Shown here: piece by piece, positions 1 through 5,349 of the stretch | How positions within the stretch are numbered: the stretch's first letter is position 1 | How the letters are laid out: each line of letters starts with the position of its first letter | Assembly (NCBI GenBank): GCA_018061375.1 | Contig: JAGOUG010000019.1 | Coordinates: forward strand, 1 to 13,704 | Direction of reading: 5' to 3' | DNA length: 13,704 nt | From: Candidatus Saccharimonadota bacterium | Lineage (GTDB): Bacteria; Patescibacteriota; Saccharimonadia; Saccharimonadales; UBA7683 | Position numbers and translations under genes: made by a program | The notes under the pieces: generated by a model | Told to the model about the DNA's origin: nothing | Database searches by the model: none | The model's input: the letters and a program-made list of their open reading frames with translations, nothing else

Positions 1-59
1 ATTTTGCCGAGCGCCTCAACTCCCTTGGTGCCCAAATTACTATCCTCAAAGATATCTAG
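1..59 (+). CDS. C-terminal end of a MurA-like enolpyruvyl transferase (partial)
   Basis: The frame starting at base 3 is open from the window edge and reads FAERLNSLGAQITILKDI before TAG at 57-59. This resembles the C-terminal tail of MurA (UDP-N-acetylglucosamine 1-carboxyvinyltransferase), where a helix with a 'KLRALGA' pattern is followed by a short charged beta strand. MurA makes the first committed step of peptidoglycan precursor synthesis in the cytoplasm. Only 18 residues are visible, so the family call is inference from a short match. The gene converges on the minus-strand gene ending at 163. Confidence 0.4.
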   Translation, partial: FAERLNSLGAQITILKDI

Positions 60-83
60 TGCGGCAACCTAAGAACATCAGAC

Positions 84-117
84 CAGTTAATACACTGTCT
101 TCTTTTAACTGTATTTT
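84..117 (+). terminator. Possible weak intrinsic terminator
   Basis: CAGTTAA at 84-90 can pair with TTAACTG at 105-111, with a 14-base loop, followed by TATTTT. The stem is AT-rich and the loop large, so it is weak. It is placed correctly, 25 bases after the stop of the partial upstream gene and before the convergent gene ending at 163. Confidence 0.3.
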
Positions 118-162
118 GGCCTACCGAGTAAATGAGAATTACTCGAGTCTGGTCTCTATGGT

Positions 163-1899
163 TTACGCCGGATTTACAGTTGCACGGCACCTATACTTAC
201 CGTCACTGTCATTTCTTCTAAGTACCGTATAGGCACCATTATCGCATTTCAGGGAACTGGTTTGTACTGGAGGGCCATTACTCACTATGCATAAATTAGC
301 AACTGCATTAGGCATTGCAACACCTTTACAGGTTGGATCTTTCGAGTGAGTAGTGTAACACTTGCCAGCAGCGGCGTCTTTAAATGAAGTACCGCCAGGA
401 CATGTTAATTCACCATCTGTAGTATCGACAGTATCGTCGGTATCAGTAGAATCACTGCAGCCGCTGCTTTCACTCCATGATTTACCTGCGGCTATGCACT
501 GTCGCTTTTCTTCTGCACGTGCCGCTGCCGCCGCTTGCTGACGAGCTAACTCAGCAAGTCGAGCACGCTCAGCATTATATTTATTAGTTGCTATTGTTAA
601 TGCGCGGTTGGTTTCATTTAAAAGCCACTGTGCGTTATCTACTTGTTTTTGTGCGTCATCTTTATACGACTTGGCAACTCTCAGCTCATTTGTAAGCCCT
701 ATATATGTAATATCCGGGGAATATTTATTAACCTCAACCGCATGATCATACAGTGCTTTAGCTCTATTGTAATTACCGTTAACTTTGCCTTGCCAGTCTT
801 TACCCTTAAAGTTTGTAAGCCTAGTTGCAATTACTGCGCTGTAGTCATTACGTATAGTATCAAGGCTACTCTGTGTAATCTGGCTCTGTGGTTTGTCAGA
901 AATTTTGCCAGCAGCAACCTTTAAATCGTTATTGAGCGCAGAGCGGGACTTCATGCCACTTACGACATATGCAGTCTTACCGTTGATCTGTTCTTTTGCA
1001 TACTTCGTATCAGCCTCCTGCTTGATTCGTGCAGTTTGCACAACTGAAACTTTTGGTGCATCATCTTTTAGGAATGTTGCAAATGCCTGCCCATGCTTTT
1101 CAATCGCAATGTTGGTCTTTTCTGTCGCAAGATACGCCATTACATCACCCCTAGAGCGTTTTTTAGTATCTAATTGACCCTTCCAATATACAAGCCCCTT
1201 AGAATCAACATCGCGCCCGAACAAACCAATATACATTTCTTCTACAAACTGCTTATTATCCGGACGACCCATCTTTGCTTGTGCCTGTGCAGTGGTAATA
1301 CCTTTTACTTTTGCAAAATATGCGACCGCTTCATCACGTGTCTTCTTTTTAGAAGTTAATTGTCCCTTCCAATACGCAATACCGCCAGTATCTCCGTTCC
1401 TACCAAGGACAGACTGATACAGTTTTGCAACAAAATCTTCATCAGACATTTGGCCATAGTTTGCCTCATTAGATTCAATCATTATCGCAGCCACTCTGGA
1501 AGGCTTAGTGCGGTCTCCTGCTAACTTTTGTGTCCAATACTTCAAACCGTTATTATCTGGTTTACGAGCAAACGTTGCCTCGTAATATCTATATGTTAGT
1601 GCTTCTGCGCTTTTACCTACGCATAAATCAGTGGAATTATTTTCAGTACTTTCCTTGTTAAAAGATGGACACTGGTAAGCGCTGTACTGATAACTATATA
1701 AAGTTTGACCAGCAAAACTTTGAAAGACAAAAAAACCACCGACTAACGCAGTGATTACAATTACAGGTGTAGATCGCTTCCAATTAAACTTCTTGACTGC
1801 AGACAAGCCGCCCGAACCTGCGGTGAACTTACCATCTGAAGCACGCTTTTGGTCTTTATTTTTGTTAAATGGATTAATCTTTTTAAGATCTATGTTCAT
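163..1899 (-). CDS. Membrane-anchored surface protein with three DUF4214 repeats and Cys-rich C-terminus
   Basis: 578 residues. A basic cytoplasmic N-terminus (1-44) is followed by one membrane helix (about 45-63), so the rest should lie outside the membrane. Three DUF4214-type repeats follow at about 102-126, 157-181 and 219-243, each with a pattern like 'YxxxxGRxxDxxGxxYWxxxL'. DUF4214 occurs in large surface and S-layer-associated proteins; its biochemical role is not settled. Residues about 405-467 are Ala/Glu/Arg-rich and probably helical or coiled coil. The C-terminus (468-571) has eight cysteines (468, 481, 500, 514, 524, 537, 552, 571) around a Thr/Asp-rich linker, suggesting a disulphide-stabilised exposed domain. 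Two more cysteines (77, 93) follow the membrane helix. No LPxTG-like anchor is present. A good promoter lies just upstream, so it can be transcribed alone. The family is clear; the function is unknown. Confidence 0.85.
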   Translation of the reverse strand: MNIDLKKINPFNKNKDQKRASDGKFTAGSGGLSAVKKFNWKRSTPVIVITALVGGFFVFQSFAGQTLYSYQYSAYQCPSFNKESTENNSTDLCVGKSAEALTYRYYEATFARKPDNNGLKYWTQKLAGDRTKPSRVAAIMIESNEANYGQMSDEDFVAKLYQSVLGRNGDTGGIAYWKGQLTSKKKTRDEAVAYFAKVKGITTAQAQAKMGRPDNKQFVEEMYIGLFGRDVDSKGLVYWKGQLDTKKRSRGDVMAYLATEKTNIAIEKHGQAFATFLKDDAPKVSVVQTARIKQEADTKYAKEQINGKTAYVVSGMKSRSALNNDLKVAAGKISDKPQSQITQSSLDTIRNDYSAVIATRLTNFKGKDWQGKVNGNYNRAKALYDHAVEVNKYSPDITYIGLTNELRVAKSYKDDAQKQVDNAQWLLNETNRALTIATNKYNAERARLAELARQQAAAAARAEEKRQCIAAGKSWSESSGCSDSTDTDDTVDTTDGELTCPGGTSFKDAAAGKCYTTHSKDPTCKGVAMPNAVANLCIVSNGPPVQTSSLKCDNGAYTVLRRNDSDGKYRCRATVNPA

Positions 1900-1936
1900 T
1901 TTTACTCTTTTTTGTTTATTTTATATAGATGACTTT

Positions 1937-1964
1937 ACTATAGCACTTATGTAAATGATGTCAA
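1937..1964 (-). promoter_or_regulatory. Sigma-70-type promoter of the DUF4214 gene
   Basis: On the minus strand TTGACA (1959-1964), a 16-base spacer and TATAGT (1937-1942) form a near-consensus promoter. Transcription should start near 1930, giving a leader of about 30 bases before the ATG at 1899. The -35 box begins only two bases after the stop codon of the preceding gene (1967). Confidence 0.75.
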
Positions 1965-1966
1965 GA

Positions 1967-2554
1967 CTAATCTATCTGTATATGCTTAAACGCTTTTATT
2001 GCAATTACAATACCGAGTTGTGCGCAGTAAATATACGCGTTGGCAATTACTACATCGAGTACATTTTGTAGTGAGTACTCACTGAGTGCTACACCTACGT
2101 TCTGAATTAACTGAGGAACCAGTTTTGCAAGAATCATCATAAACAGATATGTAACAATAATTACTAGTAGCGTCTTAAGACCAACCTCTATAGCAAAGTG
2201 ACCGTGCCAACTTGTGCGATTCACTTTGAAGTTACGAAAGTCTTCGACCGCCATATGATTATGTGCCGCAGTCCTGCTTGCACCGATAAACCATGCTGAA
2301 ACTAATATTACCGCGGCCAACATACCCCATAGCGCAAAATCTGAAAAACGAACAAATAATTCTGAAATTCTATTTTCGAACAAAATTGTTCGTACAAAAT
2401 CACTCTGAACGTCTAAATAATTTACGTTTTGTTCAACAATAAACTTGTTAGAATACTGGCTTACCACAAAATATACTGTTAGAGATACGGGAAGAATCAA
2501 AAGCAAAAGTGCTGTAGATGCCTTTGGGATGAATAGTTGAATATATTTCTTCAT
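1967..2554 (-). CDS. Four-helix membrane protein of unknown function
   Basis: 195 residues with four likely membrane helices at about 13-32, 73-92, 125-146 and 166-187. The loop between helices 1 and 2 (about 33-72) is predicted outside, and the loop between 2 and 3 is basic and His-containing, consistent with a cytoplasmic location. I do not recognise a family or catalytic motif. The gene lies 52 bases downstream of the sortase gene on the same strand, so the two may share a transcript and an envelope role. It also has its own TATATA box exactly 6 bases before ATG and no Shine-Dalgarno sequence, which fits a leaderless start at 2554. Neighbouring downstream is the DUF4214 surface protein, separately promoted. 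Confidence 0.75.
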   Translation of the reverse strand: MKKYIQLFIPKASTALLLLILPVSLTVYFVVSQYSNKFIVEQNVNYLDVQSDFVRTILFENRISELFVRFSDFALWGMLAAVILVSAWFIGASRTAAHNHMAVEDFRNFKVNRTSWHGHFAIEVGLKTLLVIIVTYLFMMILAKLVPQLIQNVGVALSEYSLQNVLDVVIANAYIYCAQLGIVIAIKAFKHIQID

Positions 2555-2560
2555 AACTGT

Positions 2561-2566
2561 TATATA
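2561..2566 (-). promoter_or_regulatory. -10 element for a leaderless transcript
   Basis: Minus-strand TATATA ends 6 bases before the ATG at 2554 (intervening ACAGTT). Transcription would begin at or next to the start codon. No convincing -35 box and no Shine-Dalgarno sequence are visible. Confidence 0.4.
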
Positions 2567-2606
2567 AAAGATACCACAAGCGTATTACCTGGCGCTACTC
2601 GTTACA

Positions 2607-3242
2607 TTAATTAACAAGTACCTTACCGTCTTCAACCTCACCCAGTGGCTTTGCGAAATATACCTCGCGACCGTCAGATTCACCCTTGAACGTGCAGGTG
2701 TACAGAGTCATTCGGGGGTCTTCGCCTTCAGCAAGCGGTGCCTCGATTTCAACCTGATTCGGCTTAACCTCTTTATGGCTTGTTATTTCATAGCCGTATC
2801 GTTTACCCTGAAAGTCTACTATTATCTGATCACCATCAGATAGCTTATTGATATGATAAAACGGAGATTTTTCACGAGTTTTACCAGGGGTTGCCCCAAT
2901 ACTAAAACGGTGTGCGCTAATAATAAAATTACCGCCTGCAATTGGGTCACCACGCTCTGGAAAACGGTGCCAGGCACCCTTATCTAAGGATTCCGCGCCA
3001 CCTGTTACGAGTGCTACGTTCACGCCAATTTTAGGTATATATATTCTGTCTTCAGCCGGCTTAGCAAGTTCGGCAACATCGATTTTCTCTATCGGGTACA
3101 AAATAGGTACATTTGGTGTCATAACGAGTACGAGCAGATATATACCTGCCCCAAAACATACGAGAGCAACAAGTGTGAGTAGCCGACTAAACCACTTCTT
3201 CGATTTAGTCGATTTTACATTCTTTTTATGTATAAAACGCAT
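2607..3242 (-). CDS. Sortase family transpeptidase
   Basis: 211 residues. A basic N-terminus and one membrane helix (about 20-41) anchor the enzyme, leaving the sortase domain (about 60-205) outside the membrane. The catalytic set is visible: His111 in 'ISAHRF', Cys183 in the 'TLYTC' signature, and Arg192 in 'GREV'. Sortases cleave an LPxTG-like sorting signal and join the protein to the cell envelope or into polymers. Length and topology fit the family; I cannot assign a subclass. No substrate gene is adjacent, but a protein with a VPETG motif lies at 13289-13576. The four-helix membrane protein follows 52 bases downstream. The ATG at 3242 has no Shine-Dalgarno sequence but has an extended -10 box 6 bases upstream. 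Confidence 0.93.
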   Translation of the reverse strand: MRFIHKKNVKSTKSKKWFSRLLTLVALVCFGAGIYLLVLVMTPNVPILYPIEKIDVAELAKPAEDRIYIPKIGVNVALVTGGAESLDKGAWHRFPERGDPIAGGNFIISAHRFSIGATPGKTREKSPFYHINKLSDGDQIIVDFQGKRYGYEITSHKEVKPNQVEIEAPLAEGEDPRMTLYTCTFKGESDGREVYFAKPLGEVEDGKVLVN

Positions 3243-3248
3243 TACTTA

Positions 3249-3257
3249 ACTATACCA
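3249..3257 (-). promoter_or_regulatory. Extended -10 element, leaderless start of the sortase gene
   Basis: The minus strand reads TGGTATAGT, an extended -10 (TGn plus TATAGT at 3249-3254), then six bases (TAAGTA) and the ATG at 3242. No -35 box is evident, as is common for extended -10 promoters. Confidence 0.5.
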
Positions 3258-3262
3258 GATCA

Positions 3263-3271
3263 TGCTAGAAT
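3263..3271 (+). promoter_or_regulatory. Extended -10 promoter element of the DUF5661 gene
   Basis: TGCTAGAAT is an extended -10 (TAGAAT at 3266-3271). It lies back to back with the sortase promoter in the 66-base divergent gap. Transcription from about 3278 would give a 30-base leader carrying the Shine-Dalgarno site. Confidence 0.45.
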
Positions 3272-3296
3272 AAGTGTACCGACATACTATTGATTC

Positions 3297-3303
3297 AAAG
3301 GAG
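3297..3303 (+). promoter_or_regulatory. Shine-Dalgarno site of the DUF5661 gene
   Basis: AAAGGAG lies five bases before the ATG at 3309. It is one of the few strong ribosome binding sites in the window and fixes the start. Confidence 0.75.
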
Positions 3304-3308
3304 TTACC

Positions 3309-3713
3309 ATGGCTAAAGTTATAGATTTTTATCAGAAAATTAGAGACGGCAAATACGCAAAATATAATCTAACTGCAGCGCAAGTTAAAGAACTCGGCGA
3401 TAGAATTGGCGTTGATTGGACAGTTGTTGATTTTGGCGAGTTTATGCAGGGCGTAAAAGAAGAGCTAGAGCATGGCTGTACTTTTGCAGTTGCACCGGAT
3501 CCAAACCAAACTAATGTTACGGGTGATGACCTTATAGCTACGGCAAAGATTGCACTCGCCCACCTTTATGAAGTAACTGATTACTACACTAGGCTCGAAA
3601 AGCTTGAAGATGAAGGCGAAGAGCACTGGGAGAGTAATGATCCAAAGCAGTGGATTCAAGATAACTACAAAAATAATGCAGATGTACTTGAAGAACTGGG
3701 CCTTGCAGCTTAA
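3309..3713 (+). CDS. DUF5661 family protein
   Basis: 134 residues, soluble and acidic, with no signal peptide or membrane helix. I recognise the pattern of DUF5661 proteins: 'IGVDW...DF.EF..G' (33-48), 'ELEHG' (52-56), 'TNVT' (68-71), 'KIALAHL' (80-86) and 'DYYTRL' (91-96). The family is small, helical and of unknown function. The conserved His, Glu and Asp could suggest metal binding, but that is only inference. The C-terminus (about 105-134) is acidic. The gene is divergent from the sortase gene, with its own promoter and a strong ribosome binding site. A repeat-derived hairpin lies about 40 bases after the stop. Confidence 0.75.
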   Translation: MAKVIDFYQKIRDGKYAKYNLTAAQVKELGDRIGVDWTVVDFGEFMQGVKEELEHGCTFAVAPDPNQTNVTGDDLIATAKIALAHLYEVTDYYTRLEKLEDEGEEHWESNDPKQWIQDNYKNNADVLEELGLAA

Positions 3714-3753
3714 GTACGTTGTTAAATCTGCTAACTTCATTTTATAAATAAAG

Positions 3754-3776
3754 ATTCCTGCCTGCGCAGGAATGAC
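3754..3776 (-). repeat. Palindromic intergenic repeat (GTCATTCCTGC family), copy 1
   Basis: ATTCCTGC and GCAGGAAT (8-base arms, 4-base loop) form a perfect hairpin. Read on the minus strand it begins GTCATTCCTGCGCAGGCAGG and runs on into AATCTTTAT, closely matching the sequence at 10472-10500. It belongs to the class of short dispersed palindromes with GTCATTCC ends seen in many bacteria. No T-run follows on the plus strand, so a terminator role is doubtful. Confidence 0.65.
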
Positions 3777-3810
3777 GTAACGTTTCTAGAATAATTGCTT
3801 ATGGTACCCC

Positions 3811-3834
3811 GTAGTTGACGCACTTCGCAACTAC
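3811..3834. repeat. Hairpin-forming inverted repeat
   Basis: GTAGTTG (3811-3817) pairs with CAACTAC (3828-3834), extended by CG/CG around a bulged A, with loop CACTT. No T-run follows on either strand. Similar sequence (TAGTTGA...TCGCAA) occurs at 10439-10458, also next to a GTCATTCC repeat. Confidence 0.55.
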
Positions 3835-3850
3835 TAGCCGCTATTAGTTA

Positions 3851-3879
3851 TTGACAAATTTCTAATAAAGTGCTAATAT
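3851..3879 (+). promoter_or_regulatory. Strong promoter giving a leaderless transcript
   Basis: TTGACA (3851-3856), a 17-base spacer and TAATAT (3874-3879) match the sigma-70 consensus closely. The -10 ends six bases (AAAGAC) before the ATG at 3886, so transcription should start at or next to that ATG. There is no Shine-Dalgarno sequence. Confidence 0.75.
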
Positions 3880-3885
3880 AAAGAC

Positions 3886-4395
3886 ATGACATTTGAACAT
3901 TCGCCACAAAATCCTGAAGGACCGAGCAAATCAGAACAAGAGGCCCTTCTGATGCCTTTGCTTGCAGCAAATATGCAACGCATACTTATGGATAGGGAAT
4001 TTTTCGCTAGACTCAAAGAACGGCACTCCGAAACTCACCCCAAAGCTAAAGATTCAGGGGATAGAACCGTAGGAGTTGCTCATAATAGGTATGAAAGACG
4101 ACTGGCGGATGGATCTCAGGAAAACGGAGAAGCTATGATGGTAGGCTTCAAAACTGCTTGGGGTGACGGCACTGCCACTACTAGCTATGTCCATGTTCTT
4201 AAAAGAATAGATACCGAATCTGGCACAGAAATACGTGTTGAACCTGGCTTTACGCAAGAGGATGCCGAAATGGTAGCAGATATGGTTGACGATCTGATGC
4301 TCGCAAAGACCTCTGGTCAGATTCCGAATTTACACGAGATGGATCTCACTCATATATACATCCCTAGCCCCCACGATGAGTACCTAGATTTCTAG
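3886..4395 (+). CDS. Uncharacterised soluble protein
   Basis: 169 residues, hydrophilic, with no membrane helix, signal peptide or recognised motif. The first 20 residues are Pro/Ser/Glu-rich and probably disordered. A helical stretch (about 18-48) is followed by a likely beta-rich part (about 60-120). A second helix (about 121-142) and a C-terminal tail ending in the acidic, aromatic DEYLDF follow. Tight regulation is suggested by a near-consensus promoter placed so that the mRNA would be leaderless. Codon use and composition look like the neighbouring genes. The stop codon lies inside a short hairpin (4381-4398). I cannot name a function. Confidence 0.7.
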   Translation: MTFEHSPQNPEGPSKSEQEALLMPLLAANMQRILMDREFFARLKERHSETHPKAKDSGDRTVGVAHNRYERRLADGSQENGEAMMVGFKTAWGDGTATTSYVHVLKRIDTESGTEIRVEPGFTQEDAEMVADMVDDLMLAKTSGQIPNLHEMDLTHIYIPSPHDEYLDF

Positions 4396-4398
4396 GTA
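4381..4398. repeat. Short perfect inverted repeat across a stop codon
   Basis: TACCTAG (4381-4387) and CTAGGTA (4392-4398) with loop ATTT form a 7-base stem over the TAG stop at 4393-4395. No T-run follows directly, so it may only stabilise or weakly terminate the mRNA between this gene and the convergent tRNAs. Confidence 0.4.
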
Positions 4399-4444
4399 TG
4401 CTTTGAAATAATAAAAACTCGTAGATTAACGAATGCAAAAATCG

Positions 4445-4521
4445 TGGTACCCCGGGTAGGAATCGAACCTACGGCCTGTGGGATAGAAGCCCATTGCTCT
4501 AATCCGCTGAGCTACCGGGGC
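4445..4521 (-). tRNA. tRNA-Arg (UCU), CCA encoded
   Basis: A full cloverleaf can be drawn: acceptor GCCCCGG/CCGGGGT (first pair G-U), D stem GCTC/GAGC, anticodon loop CTTCTAT with anticodon UCU, and T arm GTAGG-TTCGATT-CCTAC. A73 is followed by an encoded CCA. It reads AGA and probably AGG. The outermost anticodon-stem pair (27-43) is an A-C mismatch, the only flaw seen. It lies seven bases downstream of tRNA-Gly and is probably cut from the same transcript. Confidence 0.93.
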
Positions 4522-4528
4522 ACGTGAA

Positions 4529-4603
4529 TGGTGCGGGTGCAGGGAATCGAACCCTGGTCCTAAGTTTGGAAAACTTATATACTAGCCGTTGTACGACACC
4601 CGC
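4529..4603 (-). tRNA. tRNA-Gly (UCC), CCA encoded
   Basis: The cloverleaf is complete: acceptor GCGGGTG/CACCCGC, D stem GTAC/GTAT, anticodon stem TAAGT/ACTTA with loop TTTCCAA (anticodon UCC), and T arm CAGGG-TTCGATT-CCCTG. A73 is followed by an encoded CCA. It reads GGA and probably other GGN codons. It is first in a two-tRNA unit. Confidence 0.93.
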
Positions 4604-4614
4604 ATCTGAAAAAT

Positions 4615-4620
4615 AGTATA
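4615..4620 (-). promoter_or_regulatory. -10 element of the tRNA-Gly/tRNA-Arg unit
   Basis: Minus-strand TATACT ends 11 bases before the tRNA-Gly 5' end, preceded by GGG. The -35 region (CTGTAA at 4637-4642, 16-base spacer) is a poor match. Confidence 0.45.
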
Positions 4621-4673
4621 CCCTATTTATGTAATTTTACAGAACGTTTCTTCTCTGTTTTCTGCCATCACTT

Positions 4674-4901
4674 CTACTCACTCGTGTACGGCTCCGGGCA
4701 TTTATCATTCAAATCCTGTACAGAAAGGGTCTTATTTGAATCAAGACACTCCTGATATGCCACATGAGTCTGCTTAAAATCATTCGGGATTAAAACAATT
4801 GCAACAATAGCGGTAGCAACAATCAGAGTGCTTATCTGCGCAAACAGAAAGAACTTGAGTAACTTCAGATTGTGGGCATACTTTTTGGAGTGACGCTTCA
4901 T
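4674..4901 (-). CDS. Small one-helix membrane protein
   Basis: 75 residues. A strongly basic N-terminus (1-16) is followed by one membrane helix (about 16-38) and a C-terminal part of about 36 residues with two cysteines (52 and 68). By the positive-inside rule the tail should face outward, where the cysteines could form a disulphide. I recognise no family. It is divergent from the SemiSWEET-like gene, with only 19 bases between the two start codons, and appears to share a -10 element with it, so the two may be expressed together. The ATG has no Shine-Dalgarno sequence. Confidence 0.65.
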   Translation of the reverse strand: MKRHSKKYAHNLKLLKFFLFAQISTLIVATAIVAIVLIPNDFKQTHVAYQECLDSNKTLSVQDLNDKCPEPYTSE

Positions 4902-4913
4902 ATAAACTATAAT
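4885..4913 (+). promoter_or_regulatory. Promoter of the SemiSWEET-like gene, leaderless
   Basis: TTGGAG (4885-4890), a 17-base spacer and a consensus TATAAT (4908-4913) are followed by seven bases and the ATG at 4921. The -35 lies inside the opposing gene. No Shine-Dalgarno sequence is present. Confidence 0.6.
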
Positions 4914-4914
4914 A
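4909..4914 (-). promoter_or_regulatory. -10 element of the 75-residue protein gene (shared with opposite strand)
   Basis: Minus-strand TATTAT ends seven bases before the ATG at 4901. It overlaps the plus-strand TATAAT at 4908-4913 by five bases. No good -35 box is seen on this strand. Confidence 0.45.
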
Positions 4915-4920
4915 CTGGTT

Positions 4921-5346
4921 ATGGTTCGAAAAAAGAAACAGTCACTCAGAAGTTTAGAGAAGCAAACGGTAGATAAAATGATGGGCTCTGTTGCATTTAT
5001 ATCTCCGCTCAGTGCGACACCTCAAATAATTACTATATTTGGCAAGCAAGAAGCCGCCGGTGTTTCTCTAATATCATGGAGTATGTATCTTGTTATTGGG
5101 CTCATCACACTTGCCTATGGCTTCTTCCATAAACTCCGTCCAATAATTATCAGCCAGACTCTGTGGACCATCATGAATATACTCATAGTAATTGGGGTCA
5201 TTATGTACGGAAGCGGAAAGTCAGTTTCAGTAAACTACAACACTCTTCTTGCAATTAACACGTTTGGTAAAACAATGATGGTGCTTTCTTTTTGTTTCGG
5301 CATCGCTACGCTCTATTTTTGGTATAAACTAAAGCAAACTGAGTAA
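4921..5346 (+). CDS. SemiSWEET/PQ-loop family membrane transporter with an extra helix
   Basis: 141 residues. The core is a three-helix PQ-loop repeat: helix 1 about 18-40 with the Pro34-Gln35 pair, then the typical 'GVSLISW' segment leading into helix 2 (about 49-69), and helix 3 (about 73-97). SemiSWEETs work as dimers and move sugars across the membrane down their gradient; the substrate here is not known. A fourth hydrophobic segment (about 116-136) follows a short polar loop and is not part of the usual 85-100 residue SemiSWEET. The basic N-terminus (KKK at 4-6) should be cytoplasmic. The start is supported by the -10 box seven bases upstream. The gene ends three bases before the end of the convergent Clp-like gene, leaving no room for a separate terminator. 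Confidence 0.75.
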   Translation: MVRKKKQSLRSLEKQTVDKMMGSVAFISPLSATPQIITIFGKQEAAGVSLISWSMYLVIGLITLAYGFFHKLRPIIISQTLWTIMNILIVIGVIMYGSGKSVSVNYNTLLAINTFGKTMMVLSFCFGIATLYFWYKLKQTE

Positions 5347-5349
5347 ATG

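Noticed and set aside
125..145. CGAGTAA/TTACTCG hairpin downstream of the DUF4214 gene
   Set aside because: There is no T-run on either strand, so it is not a credible intrinsic terminator.
3754..3776. Reading the GTCATTCC palindromes as CRISPR repeats
   Set aside because: There are only isolated copies about 7 kb apart, with no regular spacers and no cas genes.
4402..4444. Possible terminator after tRNA-Arg: TCGT/ACGA stem followed by GTTTTTATT on the minus strand
   Set aside because: A four-base stem is too weak to call; the position is right but the structure is not convincing.
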